Below are positions 46,022 through 53,678 of a stretch of 64,000 nt of DNA, piece by piece. A model generated the notes under the pieces. The model was not told the DNA's origin. It saw nothing but the letters and a program-made list of their open reading frames with translations, and did not search any database. Within the stretch, counting starts at the first letter, position 1, and every line of letters begins with the position of its first letter. Source of the DNA: CAYRAV01 sp964422365. GTDB lineage: Bacteria > Bacillota > Clostridia > Lachnospirales > Lachnospiraceae. The stretch is taken from assembly GCA_964422365.1 (NCBI GenBank), contig CAYRAV010000008.1, positions 1-64,000 of the forward strand, in the 5' to 3' direction. The translations under genes were made by a program, and so were the position numbers.

Positions 46022-46519
46022 CTATCTTCCACAGCAATGCTTATATTTTTTGCCGCTTCCACATGGACAGGGTTCATTTCTTCCAACTTTTTTATCTTTT
46101 ATAATGGTTCCTGATTTTTTCTGTTCCCTATAAAGTTCTTTTCTTCGCTCTTTTGGCAATAATTCATCCCATATTGGCAATTCATATAACCAATCAGCCT
46201 TGGCAGCTACCATATTATAATATAGCTTTTCTTTATCATATTCTAAACTTACCTCTGTATCTTTTTCCATTGTTTCAATTGGGTTTTTCTGTACAAGACT
46301 TTCATTAATCCCATCCAGAAAACCTACCATATAATTGACAGAAGTTTCGTATTTATCAGCCAATGCTTCTACTGTACCTTTTATGACTTCCTTCTCTGCA
46401 AGAAGTTTTTCATAAATTCCTTTTTCCAATTCAAAATAAGCAGTCCAGAACATCTGTCCTTTTTGCGTATTCACATCTTGTTCATAGGCAGCATCCCGCC
46501 ATTCTTTTAATAAACTCAT
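46022..46519 (-). CDS. SEC-C motif protein
   Basis: A 165-aa protein whose C-terminus is the zinc-binding SEC-C motif VGRNEPCPCGSGKKYKHCCG, also found at the end of SecA. The helical N-terminal part (WRDAAYEQDVNTQKGQMFWTAYFELEKGIYEKLLAEKEVIKGTV) is seen in small clostridial SEC-C proteins of unknown function. The ATG at 46519 has AAAGGA upstream; a longer frame adds eight residues without a site. Confidence 0.9.
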   Translation of the reverse strand: MSLLKEWRDAAYEQDVNTQKGQMFWTAYFELEKGIYEKLLAEKEVIKGTVEALADKYETSVNYMVGFLDGINESLVQKNPIETMEKDTEVSLEYDKEKLYYNMVAAKADWLYELPIWDELLPKERRKELYREQKKSGTIIKDKKVGRNEPCPCGSGKKYKHCCGR

Positions 46520-46579
46520 CGTCCTATTCCTTTCTTTTGTCAATTCAATTTTGTTTTATACATTTTATTTCAAACATTA

Positions 46580-46649
46580 CTATTCAGCCATACTATTCAC
46601 ACCTTATTTTTCAGTGCAAAACATGCTCTGATTCTACATGACTGAATAG
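46580..46649. repeat. Family 2-related short inverted repeat
   Basis: CTATTCAGCCAT and ATGACTGAATAG pair with one mismatch. TTACTATTCAGCCATAC resembles the family 2 end TTACAGTTCAGCCATAC. AAAACATGCTCTG in the middle also resembles a family 1 right end, so the elements may be nested. Confidence 0.45.
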
Positions 46650-46757
46650 CAGCTCAAACAGTTACAGTATAACACAGATAGATTATATTTTACAATGCTA
46701 TATTAAATTTTTTCATTTGCCATGAATATTAATCTATTTTTTGTCTATACTATAAGT

Positions 46758-46952
46758 ATCCAATAAAGAAAATGTTTTAACCAACCTCCCCTAAATGGCT
46801 CAAAGCATTTTACAAATTGGTCATGTTTTTTTAATCAGAATCCCCCTCTGATTCAAAAAACATGGTACGAAGGAAAAATAAAATACTTATCCTCCCCTAA
46901 ATGGCTGCCATGACAATCTTATTATGATATTACATGGCAGCCTCTTTCTTTT
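46758..46952 (+). ncRNA. Candidate small RNA with duplicated anti-Shine-Dalgarno motif
   Basis: CCTCCCCTAAATGGCT occurs twice exactly (46785-46800 and 46891-46906). Between the copies is a hairpin, CATGTTTTTT-rich arm paired with AAAAAACATG (46822-46864), whose loop also carries CCCCCT. The second copy runs into a strong terminator (46903-46952). TATACT at 46746 could be the -10, though no good -35 was found. C-rich single-stranded motifs that pair with ribosome binding sites are typical of trans-acting RNAs such as RsaE. No reading frame explains the segment. Confidence 0.45.
46903..46952 (+). terminator. Strong terminator ending the candidate small RNA
   Basis: GGCTGCCATG and CATGGCAGCC form a perfect 10-bp stem followed by TCTTTCTTTTCC. 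No protein-coding gene precedes it on the plus strand for almost 2 kb, so it must serve something non-coding. Confidence 0.8.
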
Positions 46953-47064
46953 CCATTGTTCTATTTTTCACAATTTTTTCAATTATCACACAGTTTTTTT
47001 TCCATTTTTTACAATTACTATGTTTACATTTCATATTTTGTTTGTTATACTAAATATATCATTT

Positions 47065-47288
47065 ATTGCAGTTCAACCATGCAGAAATAATATATAATCT
47101 GCACAAAGAGTCCTGCTCATTAAGGACAGATTGTATTACTATTTCTGCAGAGCAGACACCCGCATAAATATGATTACAGCCAATTCCGAACTTTTTATTT
47201 AAAATGGATATGCGGCAATCATACCATCTGGGTATACTACAATAGATATGCTTCATACTAAAAAAAGTATGAATGACTGAACTGTAAC
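47065..47288. repeat. Family 2 inverted-repeat element upstream of ndk (224 bp)
   Basis: The left end ATTGCAGTTCAACCATGCAG and the right end TGAACTGTAAC match the ends of the copy at 4644. It ends 13 bases before the ndk ribosome binding site, so the ndk promoter must lie within it or read through it. Confidence 0.65.
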
Positions 47289-47317
47289 TATAATTTAGAT
47301 TGAGAGGAGTTATGTTT

Positions 47318-47746
47318 ATGGCAGAATTAACTTTAGCACTGGTAAAACCTGATGGGGTTGAGGGAAATCATGTTGGAGAAATTTTACAAGCTTATGAAAA
47401 TGCTGATTTGAAAATTCGTGCATTAAAAATGATTAAAATCAATAAAGAATTTGCAAGACAACATTATATCGACCTTAAAGACAAACCATTTTATGGAGAA
47501 TTAGTAGATTTTATATCCAGAAGTCCATTGGTTGCATTAATTTTAGAGGGTGATAATGCTGTAGACACTGTACGAAGCGTAAACGGTGCGACTGATCCAA
47601 CAGAAGCCGCTCTTGGCACTATCCGTAACAAGTATGCTACCGGAAAAACAGAAAACACTGTGCATGGTTCTGATTCTGTGGAACATGCCAAACGTGAAAT
47701 ATCCATGTGGTTTCCTGAATTTTTGAATTCTTACCTAGATGATTAG
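47318..47746 (+). CDS. ndk: Nucleoside diphosphate kinase
   Basis: Transfers phosphate between nucleoside tri- and diphosphates through a histidine intermediate. The product (142 aa) has LALVKPDGVEGNHVGEIL at the start and NTVHGSDSVEHAKREISMWF with the active His. The usual ATDPTEAALGTIRNKYA is present. The ATG at 47318 is eight bases from GAGAGGAG; another ATG six bases earlier is too close to that site. It is a single-gene unit with its own terminator. Confidence 0.96.
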   Translation: MAELTLALVKPDGVEGNHVGEILQAYENADLKIRALKMIKINKEFARQHYIDLKDKPFYGELVDFISRSPLVALILEGDNAVDTVRSVNGATDPTEAALGTIRNKYATGKTENTVHGSDSVEHAKREISMWFPEFLNSYLDD

Positions 47747-47762
47747 TTCACAACTCTATATG

Positions 47763-47810
47763 AAAAGGATTGCGTATCATTAATTTCTATAAGCAATCCT
47801 TTTCTTTTAT
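47763..47810 (+). terminator. Rho-independent terminator after ndk
   Basis: AAAAGGATTGC and GCAATCCTTTT form a perfect 11-bp stem followed by CTTTTAT. Confidence 0.9.
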
Positions 47811-47850
47811 CTAGAGCGTGTTTGAAAATTGCTTGTTACAAGATGTGCGT
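47811..47850. repeat. Family 1 left end, truncated
   Basis: CTAGAGCGTGTTTGAAAATT followed by GCTTGTTACAAGATGTG matches the left end of the copy at 5802 over nearly 40 bases. Similarity then stops. The small membrane protein gene starts 35 bases later. Confidence 0.6.
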
Positions 47851-47884
47851 CTACTCACAGAAATAAACCAGGAGGTCCTATTAC

Positions 47885-48142
47885 ATGAAAAACATAAAAC
47901 GTATTCTTGCTTGGATTGGCATTATTTTACTGCTATCCTTATATATTGTCACATTTATTGTATCCTTTTACAAACCAGCGGTTACAAGCGGTCTGCTTAT
48001 GGCATGTATCTTTGCTACCATTGCCCTGCCATGCCTGTTGTATGCATTTCAACTGATTTACCGTGTATTAAAAAACACTCATCCTGACAATACTATAAAT
48101 CAGTATAAGCAAATTGATGTGCAAAAACAAAAAGAGCATTGA
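47885..48142 (+). CDS. Small two-helix membrane protein
   Basis: An 85-aa protein with two hydrophobic helices (about 8-27 and 36-57) and a polar, basic C-terminal tail. GGAGG precedes the ATG at good spacing, so it is probably a real gene, though it belongs to no family recognised here. It lies between a family 1 end and a small family 1-like palindrome, so it could have been captured between repeats. Its promoter is unclear. Confidence 0.7.
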   Translation: MKNIKRILAWIGIILLLSLYIVTFIVSFYKPAVTSGLLMACIFATIALPCLLYAFQLIYRVLKNTHPDNTINQYKQIDVQKQKEH

Positions 48143-48148
48143 CACTAT

Positions 48149-48210
48149 CAGAATGTATTTAAAAATTCATTTTCACCAAATGTATTCTAATCATTTTCAA
48201 ATACATTCTG
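48149..48210. repeat. Degenerate family 1-like palindrome, possible terminator
   Basis: CAGAATGTATTTAAAAATTCA and TTTTCAAATACATTCTG are near-complements, differing from family 1 ends mainly by transitions. A T-run follows on the plus strand, so it can also terminate the small membrane protein message. Confidence 0.5.
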
Positions 48211-48254
48211 TTTTTTAGGAGTATTGGCTGTACAGATTCTACAATTCCGTTTTC

Positions 48255-49589
48255 CTAATCTGCCTCCCGTCTTAGTTTTTCCATATATTGTTTCAATTCT
48301 CTTTCATATCCATTTTCTGACAAATGATAAAATTGTGTCCCTGCTACTTCATCTGGAAGGTATTGCTGTTTTACATAATCATTCTTATAATCATGTGCAT
48401 ATAAATATCCTATTCCATGTCCCAACTTTTTTGCACCACCATAATGGGCATCTTTTAAATATGGTGGAATGGTTTTGATTTCTTGTTTTTTTACATTTTC
48501 CATTGCCTCATCAATTGCAACGATTGCAGAATTACTTTTTGGTGCACATGCCACATAAGCAGCTGCCTGAGATAACACAATTCTTGCTTCTGGCATTCCA
48601 AGACGTTCTGCAGCCTGTGCAGCTGCTACTGCCACTACTAATGCCTGCGGATCTGCATTAGAGACATCTTCTGCTGCACAAATCATAATCCTTCTGGCAA
48701 TAAACTTAATATCTTCACCTGCATATAACATCCTTGCCAGATAATATACTGCTGCATCAGGATCAGAACCACGCATACTCTTGATAAATGCTGAAACTGT
48801 ATCATAATGATTATCACCGGATTTATCATATCGAATGTTCCTTTTTTGGATACATTCAGATGCAATATCCAATGTAATATGTATCTTTCCATCTTCCGAT
48901 GGCTCTGTTGTCAAAACCCCTAACTCAATTGCATTTAGTGCTGCTCTTGCATCCCCATTTGCCATATCTGACAGAAAATCCAATGCCTCTTCTTCTAATA
49001 CAGGATGATAGGCACCTAATCCTTTTTCACAATCTGTTACTGCATGTTGGAGCAATACTTTAATATCCTCCTGCTTCAGGCTTTTCAATTCAAATATAAT
49101 AGAACGGGATAATAGAGCTCCATTTACCTCAAAATATGGATTTTCTGTAGTTGCCCCAATTAAAATAACAGTCCCATCCTCCACAAAAGGCAAAAGATAA
49201 TCCTGCTGCCCTTTGTTAAATCTGTGAATCTCATCTATAAATAATATGCTTTTCTTTCCATACATTCCCATATTATTTTTTGCTTTTTTCACAAGTTCTT
49301 CCATATCCTTTTTTCCTGCCGAAGTAGCATTAATCTGCATAAATTCTGCACTGGTCGTATTTGCAATCACTTTTGCAATTGTAGTTTTCCCTGTTCCCGG
49401 AGGTCCGTAAAAAATAACAGAATTTAATTTATCTGCCTTAATGGCTCTGTACAATAATTTATCTTTTCCAATAATATGTTTCTGGCCTACAATTTCATCC
49501 AAAGCAGATGGTCTGAGCCTCGAAGCCAGAGGAGATTCTGTTTTCTTTGCATTTTCTCTCATAAAATCAAATAAATTATAATCATCCAT
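48255..49589 (-). CDS. rarA: Replication-associated recombination protein RarA
   Basis: A clamp-loader-related AAA+ ATPase that acts at stalled forks (also called MgsA). Walker A is FYGPPGTGKTTIAKVIA, Walker B ILFIDEIHRFNKGQQD, and sensor 1 is LIGATTENPYFEVNGALLSRS. The C-terminal MgsA domain includes FIKSMRGSDPDAAVYYLARMLYAGED and the end GYLYAHDYKNDYVKQQYLPDE. Length is 444 aa. The ATG is one base from the stop of the upstream gene, so the pair is coupled. Confidence 0.97.
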   Translation of the reverse strand: MDDYNLFDFMRENAKKTESPLASRLRPSALDEIVGQKHIIGKDKLLYRAIKADKLNSVIFYGPPGTGKTTIAKVIANTTSAEFMQINATSAGKKDMEELVKKAKNNMGMYGKKSILFIDEIHRFNKGQQDYLLPFVEDGTVILIGATTENPYFEVNGALLSRSIIFELKSLKQEDIKVLLQHAVTDCEKGLGAYHPVLEEEALDFLSDMANGDARAALNAIELGVLTTEPSEDGKIHITLDIASECIQKRNIRYDKSGDNHYDTVSAFIKSMRGSDPDAAVYYLARMLYAGEDIKFIARRIMICAAEDVSNADPQALVVAVAAAQAAERLGMPEARIVLSQAAAYVACAPKSNSAIVAIDEAMENVKKQEIKTIPPYLKDAHYGGAKKLGHGIGYLYAHDYKNDYVKQQYLPDEVAGTQFYHLSENGYERELKQYMEKLRREAD

Positions 49590-49590
49590 C

Positions 49591-50175
49591 TTATTTTCCC
49601 TTACAAATATTTTCTATATCTGATAACCTTTCTGAATCATTTTCGTTTTTTCTGTAAATATAATCTATTTCCATCTCTTTTCCATGTTTCTTCCACCACA
49701 TATCTCTCATTTTATAATCAGGCAGTATTTTCCCTACTTCATTCCAAAACGCCTGTGAATGATTCATCTGTTTCAAATGACATAATTCATGTACAACAAT
49801 ATAATCAACCATTTCTATAGGTGCCATGATACACTTCCAATTAAAATTCAAATTATGTTTTGAAGAGCAGCTCCCCCATCTGGTTTTCTGTTCTTTGATT
49901 CGTATGGTACCTATTTTCTCATTAACATAGGGCTGATAAAATTGAACCCTTTCATAAATTATCTTTTTTGCCTGACAGCGATACCACTGCACTATGGTTT
50001 CACGAATAATTTTCTTACTCATAGAAGGTGTTTGCAGAATCCATTTTCTCTGTTCACTTTCTGAAATACACATAGAAATCTTCTCTTCTGCTGGAACTTT
50101 TTTGATTTTTATAGAATAACTCTTACCTAATAAAAAATATTCTTCGCCATTACAATATCTTCTCTTATCAATCAT
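49591..50175 (-). CDS. YgjP-like zinc metallopeptidase-family protein (DUF45)
   Basis: A 194-aa protein with the zinc-binding motif VVHELCHLKQMNHSQAFWNEVG and the preceding TRWGSCSSKHNLNFNWKCIMAP, both diagnostic of the YgjP/DUF45 family. In the relatives the two histidines and a downstream acidic residue bind metal; substrates are unknown. It is coupled to rarA and ends one base from its start. The C-terminal 25 residues are polar and variable. Confidence 0.92.
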   Translation of the reverse strand: MIDKRRYCNGEEYFLLGKSYSIKIKKVPAEEKISMCISESEQRKWILQTPSMSKKIIRETIVQWYRCQAKKIIYERVQFYQPYVNEKIGTIRIKEQKTRWGSCSSKHNLNFNWKCIMAPIEMVDYIVVHELCHLKQMNHSQAFWNEVGKILPDYKMRDMWWKKHGKEMEIDYIYRKNENDSERLSDIENICKGK

Positions 50176-50293
50176 ACCTCTATTTTCCCCTTTCTAAATC
50201 AGTTACCATTTCCTGCGTTTTCCACTCGGTCCTAAAACAAAATCAAATACCTCCGCAGTAAGCTGACAAGACATCAAATTTCCATCACTCTAC

Positions 50294-50386
50294 TTGCTAT
50301 TCATGAAAAAAGGTGTTATACTCTTGTCAGAAAACATAGGCATTTACAAAACTCTATTTACTTTGTGAATGTTACCTAGAGTTTTG
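50294..50386 (+). promoter_or_regulatory. Promoter and leader hairpin of the DUF4250 gene
   Basis: TTGCTA (50294-50299) and TATACT (50317-50322) are 17 bases apart. In the leader CAAAACTCTA and TAGAGTTTTG (50347-50356 and 50377-50386) form a perfect 10-bp stem about 45 bases before the start. There is no T-run, so it is more likely a regulatory or stabilising hairpin. Confidence 0.6.
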
Positions 50387-50431
50387 CAATTACCTATTGT
50401 AAGAAAACAAACTGAAAGGAGCACATACAAA

Positions 50432-50608
50432 ATGACAATTCCAAAAGATCCTATCATTCTCTTAAGTTTTATTAACACACATCTTAGGGACAATTTTTCT
50501 TCTTTAGAAGAGCTTTGCGATTCATTTATGATAAACAAGGAAGAATTAATACAAAAATTACATTCTATTGATTATCATTACAATCATAATACCAATCAGT
50601 TTATATAA
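50432..50608 (+). CDS. DUF4250 small protein
   Basis: A 58-aa protein, MTIPKDPIILLSFINTHLRD to HNTNQFI, matching the DUF4250 pattern (a short P-x-DP-hydrophobic start, SLEELCDSF, a helix resembling helix-turn-helix, and the Y-N-QF end). Such proteins are common in clostridia; the function is unknown. AAAGGAG precedes the ATG. An upstream in-frame extension starts inside the leader hairpin and is rejected. Confidence 0.9.
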   Translation: MTIPKDPIILLSFINTHLRDNFSSLEELCDSFMINKEELIQKLHSIDYHYNHNTNQFI

Positions 50609-50638
50609 ACCTCAAATCAATGGTAAAAAGCTGTAATT

Positions 50639-51289
50639 TTAAAAGAAAAGTACTTCTTTTTGTATCATGCCATAATATACCTTATCTAACATCTCTATCC
50701 TTGCTTTACCTGCAGTTGCTTCTGTAACCTTTTTCTCAAAACTATCTGTTTCTGCTATAGGCACTACTAGATACATCTGCACTTTATCTGTATATAATGT
50801 ATCAATTGTAGTCAATCCCATCTGCCCAACAATATACTGAAGCTTTCCTATTCCATTATAGTCTGTATCAATACAATATTTTTTGCCTAAGCATTTTTCT
50901 ACCATCACACTGTGTTCTATTCCTTCTTTTACTGCATTTGCATATGCTCTTACGAGCCCTCCTGTTCCTAATAAAGTTCCTCCAAAGTACCTCGTTACAA
51001 TTACCAATATGTTGTGAATATCCTCTCCAAGCAATACATCCAACATAGGTTTTCCTGCTGTTCCCGATGGCTCTCCATCATCACTGCATCGCTGAATATC
51101 ATGATTTTCTCCTAGTACATATGCAAAACAATTATGAGTGGCATCCCAATATTTTTTTCGCGTTCTATCCAAAATTTCGTTTGCCTCTTCTTCACTTGCA
51201 ATAGGAAATGTGGTAGCAATAAATCGTGATTTTTTCTCTATAATCTCTCCTTCTCCTCCTTGATATATAATAAAATAACGTTCTTTCAT
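50639..51289 (-). CDS. YigZ/IMPACT-family protein
   Basis: A 216-aa protein with the UPF0029 IMPACT domain: EIIEKKSRFIATTFPIASEEEAN, HNCFAYVLGENHDIQRCSDDGEPSGTAGKPMLDVL and IVIVTRYFGGTLLGTGGLVRAYANAVKEGIE. A smaller C-terminal domain follows (about 140-205). Related proteins are linked to translation control or stress, but the bacterial role is not settled. AGGAGTG lies upstream. It converges with the DUF4250 gene. Confidence 0.94.
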   Translation of the reverse strand: MKERYFIIYQGGEGEIIEKKSRFIATTFPIASEEEANEILDRTRKKYWDATHNCFAYVLGENHDIQRCSDDGEPSGTAGKPMLDVLLGEDIHNILVIVTRYFGGTLLGTGGLVRAYANAVKEGIEHSVMVEKCLGKKYCIDTDYNGIGKLQYIVGQMGLTTIDTLYTDKVQMYLVVPIAETDSFEKKVTEATAGKARIEMLDKVYYGMIQKEVLFF

Positions 51290-51560
51290 CTATTCTAACA
51301 CTCCTGTTAAATTTTTTCTTTGCTTTTTCATTGGAAACTTTTTTCTTTCATATTTTCCATAGCATCCATCTCATTATTATGGTAGCATGAAAACTTCTTA
51401 ATATCAATAAATTTTATAAACTGTGAATATGATAGTTTTATTTCATCAACAGGTGAAATCTTTTTCCCAAGAGCATTACTCTCCAAATCTCAACACAGCC
51501 ATCGCTATGCCTGTTTCCATGTATCAGTTTCTTATTTTTTGTCATATTAACGAATGGCGA

Positions 51561-51625
51561 GCAATTTGTGGGGGATTTGTCCTAAATTCATCAGGTACAG
51601 CAGCTACATGAAATGAATTTGGGGT
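51561..51625. repeat. Internal fragment of a family 1 element
   Basis: CAATTTGTGGGGGATTTG, AAATTCATCAGGTACAGCAG and ACATGAAATGAATTTGG follow the interior of the copies at 5802 and 36644, without recognisable ends. The surrounding 350-base gap (51290-51641) contains no supported gene; a short plus-strand frame here has no ribosome binding site. Confidence 0.5.
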
Positions 51626-51641
51626 GCTGTCACGACAGTTC

Positions 51642-52097
51642 CTAACATTCTTCAATATATACTTTCTCTTCATGTAATTTTGCATTTTCAAACAGAGTTA
51701 GCATTTTAGAAAATACTTCCTTGATTTCACTTTTCCAGTCATCTGATATATAATGATACTTTTCATCATTCAGTTTATCTAAATCAACCTTTTGTAAAAT
51801 GGAAATTTCCCTGTCCAAATGATCAATTACTGTTTTTTCCCACCAATCAGTACAAATGCACCATTGTGCTGCAATACCAACAGCTTCATTAAAACAAGTC
51901 AATTCCAAATCAAACAAAATTTCCATAATGGGATCAAAATATCCAACCCAAATTCTCAATTCTATATTAGAAGAACAAATAACTATCTCTGGTTCTCCTT
52001 CAAAACCACTATAAAAGTCAATCATTTTCATTTTCTTATCTCTTATATGTCCAGAATATTCAAAATTCTTCTCCATCATCAAAATGTAATTTTTCAT
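51642..52097 (-). CDS. Hypothetical protein (151 aa), immunity-like
   Basis: Not recognised. A small acidic soluble protein with aromatic-rich segments (VICSSNIELRIWVGYFDPIMEILFDLELTCFNEAVGIAAQWCICTDWWEK). The gene starts four bases after the stop of the ATP-grasp gene and has no separate ribosome binding site, so it is translationally coupled to it. Its size and neighbours suggest a toxin-immunity protein, but that is inference from context only. Confidence 0.65.
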   Translation of the reverse strand: MKNYILMMEKNFEYSGHIRDKKMKMIDFYSGFEGEPEIVICSSNIELRIWVGYFDPIMEILFDLELTCFNEAVGIAAQWCICTDWWEKTVIDHLDREISILQKVDLDKLNDEKYHYISDDWKSEIKEVFSKMLTLFENAKLHEEKVYIEEC

Positions 52098-52101
52098 TTA
52101 C

Positions 52102-52956
52102 TTATTTAAAGCATTGACTCAATACTCTAAAAAAAGCTTCATAATCCTGTGTTTCAGATAAGCCGGAAACCTGTCCGTCCCCAGCTTCGATGATTCTCCA
52201 CGATCCATCTTCTAGTTCTACATAGTCTATTGTATAAAAGCAGCCCGGTAATGACTTGTATTTCTCTAATAATTCCTGAGGAGGTGCTGGAGTATATGCT
52301 CCTTGTCCAGAATTCCTACTTATAGTTGCAATTTCATGGTTGATATAATAGACACGATATTCATTTGTTTTCGTATCATAGTGCTTTAATGGCAAAAATT
52401 CCTTGATACATATTCCGCCTGTGAATAAATCACCACGATATTGATAAAATATTTCCATCCACTGATTAAATTCCTGTTGTGTAATTGTATGATCAAAGTA
52501 ACTTGGAAATTCTGTACCTTTTACTGATTTCACATAATCTTTTACCATAAATTTTGAAAAAACTTTCTTAATTTCATCAATTGGAATATTAGTTCCTTTT
52601 GGATAAATAAACATTTTAGCTGTATCAGCCTCTACCAAAGGATACACATTAGGAAAAACATGAAACATTTGATATTCATCAGGTGAAGTAACCAATCTTA
52701 TATTCATTGCAAATAATTCTTCATAAAACTGTTTATACTGCTCCGGTTTCATCATCCAGCCGCGATATACTGCCTTCATAACCATCCCAGGGGTTTCACT
52801 AAGTATTAATGTTCCCTCATTAAACCATTTTTCATAACTAAAAATAATGGTTTTGTACAATTTGGTATGTTCCACTGCATCATATTCACTTTGTAAATCT
52901 TCATCTACCTTTTTGCTATGAAAAAAGCTGGATGGAAATAATATGATATCTAACAT
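52102..52956 (-). CDS. ATP-grasp domain protein, R2K clade
   Basis: A 284-aa protein with the R2K ATP-grasp pattern: a lysine-bearing FMVKDYVKSVKG (ATP-binding), FTGGICIKEFLPLK, EYRVYYINHEI and the acidic metal site FYTIDYVELEDGSWRIIEAGDGQVSGL. R2K proteins were described in bacterial conflict and poly-immunity loci and are predicted to modify or ligate peptides; substrates are unknown. GAGGTGAG precedes the ATG. It is coupled with the downstream 151-aa gene. Confidence 0.85.
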   Translation of the reverse strand: MLDIILFPSSFFHSKKVDEDLQSEYDAVEHTKLYKTIIFSYEKWFNEGTLILSETPGMVMKAVYRGWMMKPEQYKQFYEELFAMNIRLVTSPDEYQMFHVFPNVYPLVEADTAKMFIYPKGTNIPIDEIKKVFSKFMVKDYVKSVKGTEFPSYFDHTITQQEFNQWMEIFYQYRGDLFTGGICIKEFLPLKHYDTKTNEYRVYYINHEIATISRNSGQGAYTPAPPQELLEKYKSLPGCFYTIDYVELEDGSWRIIEAGDGQVSGLSETQDYEAFFRVLSQCFK

Positions 52957-53043
52957 TTTCTCACCTCATTTTATTATTCATTCAACGTTTCTACTTATGC
53001 TATCGAACATCTGGTACAATTTGACTATTTCTAATTAGTATTA

Positions 53044-53580
53044 CTAAAAATAGAACATAATTGGTTTATGGCCATACAAAGGAATATAACTATTTTCCAT
53101 CCAATCTTGTTTTTTCTCAATTTGTCCGGATTCTAATCCAAAAAAGCCACTATGTATAAAAATACTCTGTTCCATATTTTGTTTCGAATAAAGATCTATC
53201 TGTAATGCCTCATATACATTTTTTTCCTTATTTCCGATTACACCTATCCTTTTGACAAACCAATCTGCATATTCACAATTATTTATAATAAATTTAGATA
53301 TATCAATTTTATAGGGTATTTCTCTATCAAAATGATAATCTTCTTCATCACTGATTTTTATTTTTATCTGTCCTTCATATAATACATCTTCTATCTTTAA
53401 CAGCCTTTTACCAATATATAAACATAAATATCCCGGATTCAGTATCAATTCATTATCCATTCCTTCATCGTATACATAAGAATATATATTCTTTAATTGT
53501 TCATCATATAGTTCTCTTATCTCCATTTCTATATTCATCTGTTTCCGACTCCAATTCTTTATTCTTTGTGTTCTTTTCAT
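53044..53580 (-). CDS. Hypothetical protein (178 aa or shorter)
   Basis: Not recognised. A soluble, charged protein with alternating aromatic and acidic residues (YLCLYIGKRLLKIEDVLYEGQIKIKISDEEDYHFDREIPYKIDISKF) ending in GHKPIMFYF. The first ATG has no ribosome binding site. An internal ATG 14 codons on (MNIEMEIREL, 53538) has GGAG upstream and is likely the true start. It is flanked by immunity-like genes on the same strand; no function is inferred. Confidence 0.6.
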   Translation of the reverse strand: MKRTQRIKNWSRKQMNIEMEIRELYDEQLKNIYSYVYDEGMDNELILNPGYLCLYIGKRLLKIEDVLYEGQIKIKISDEEDYHFDREIPYKIDISKFIINNCEYADWFVKRIGVIGNKEKNVYEALQIDLYSKQNMEQSIFIHSGFFGLESGQIEKKQDWMENSYIPLYGHKPIMFYF

Positions 53581-53678
53581 TGTACTGACAGGCAGATTTC
53601 AATACTCTCCATATTAGTCAGAAAATAATTCATTTTATTTTCCATATCTTCTTTTATTTTTTCGAATTCCCACTTCTA

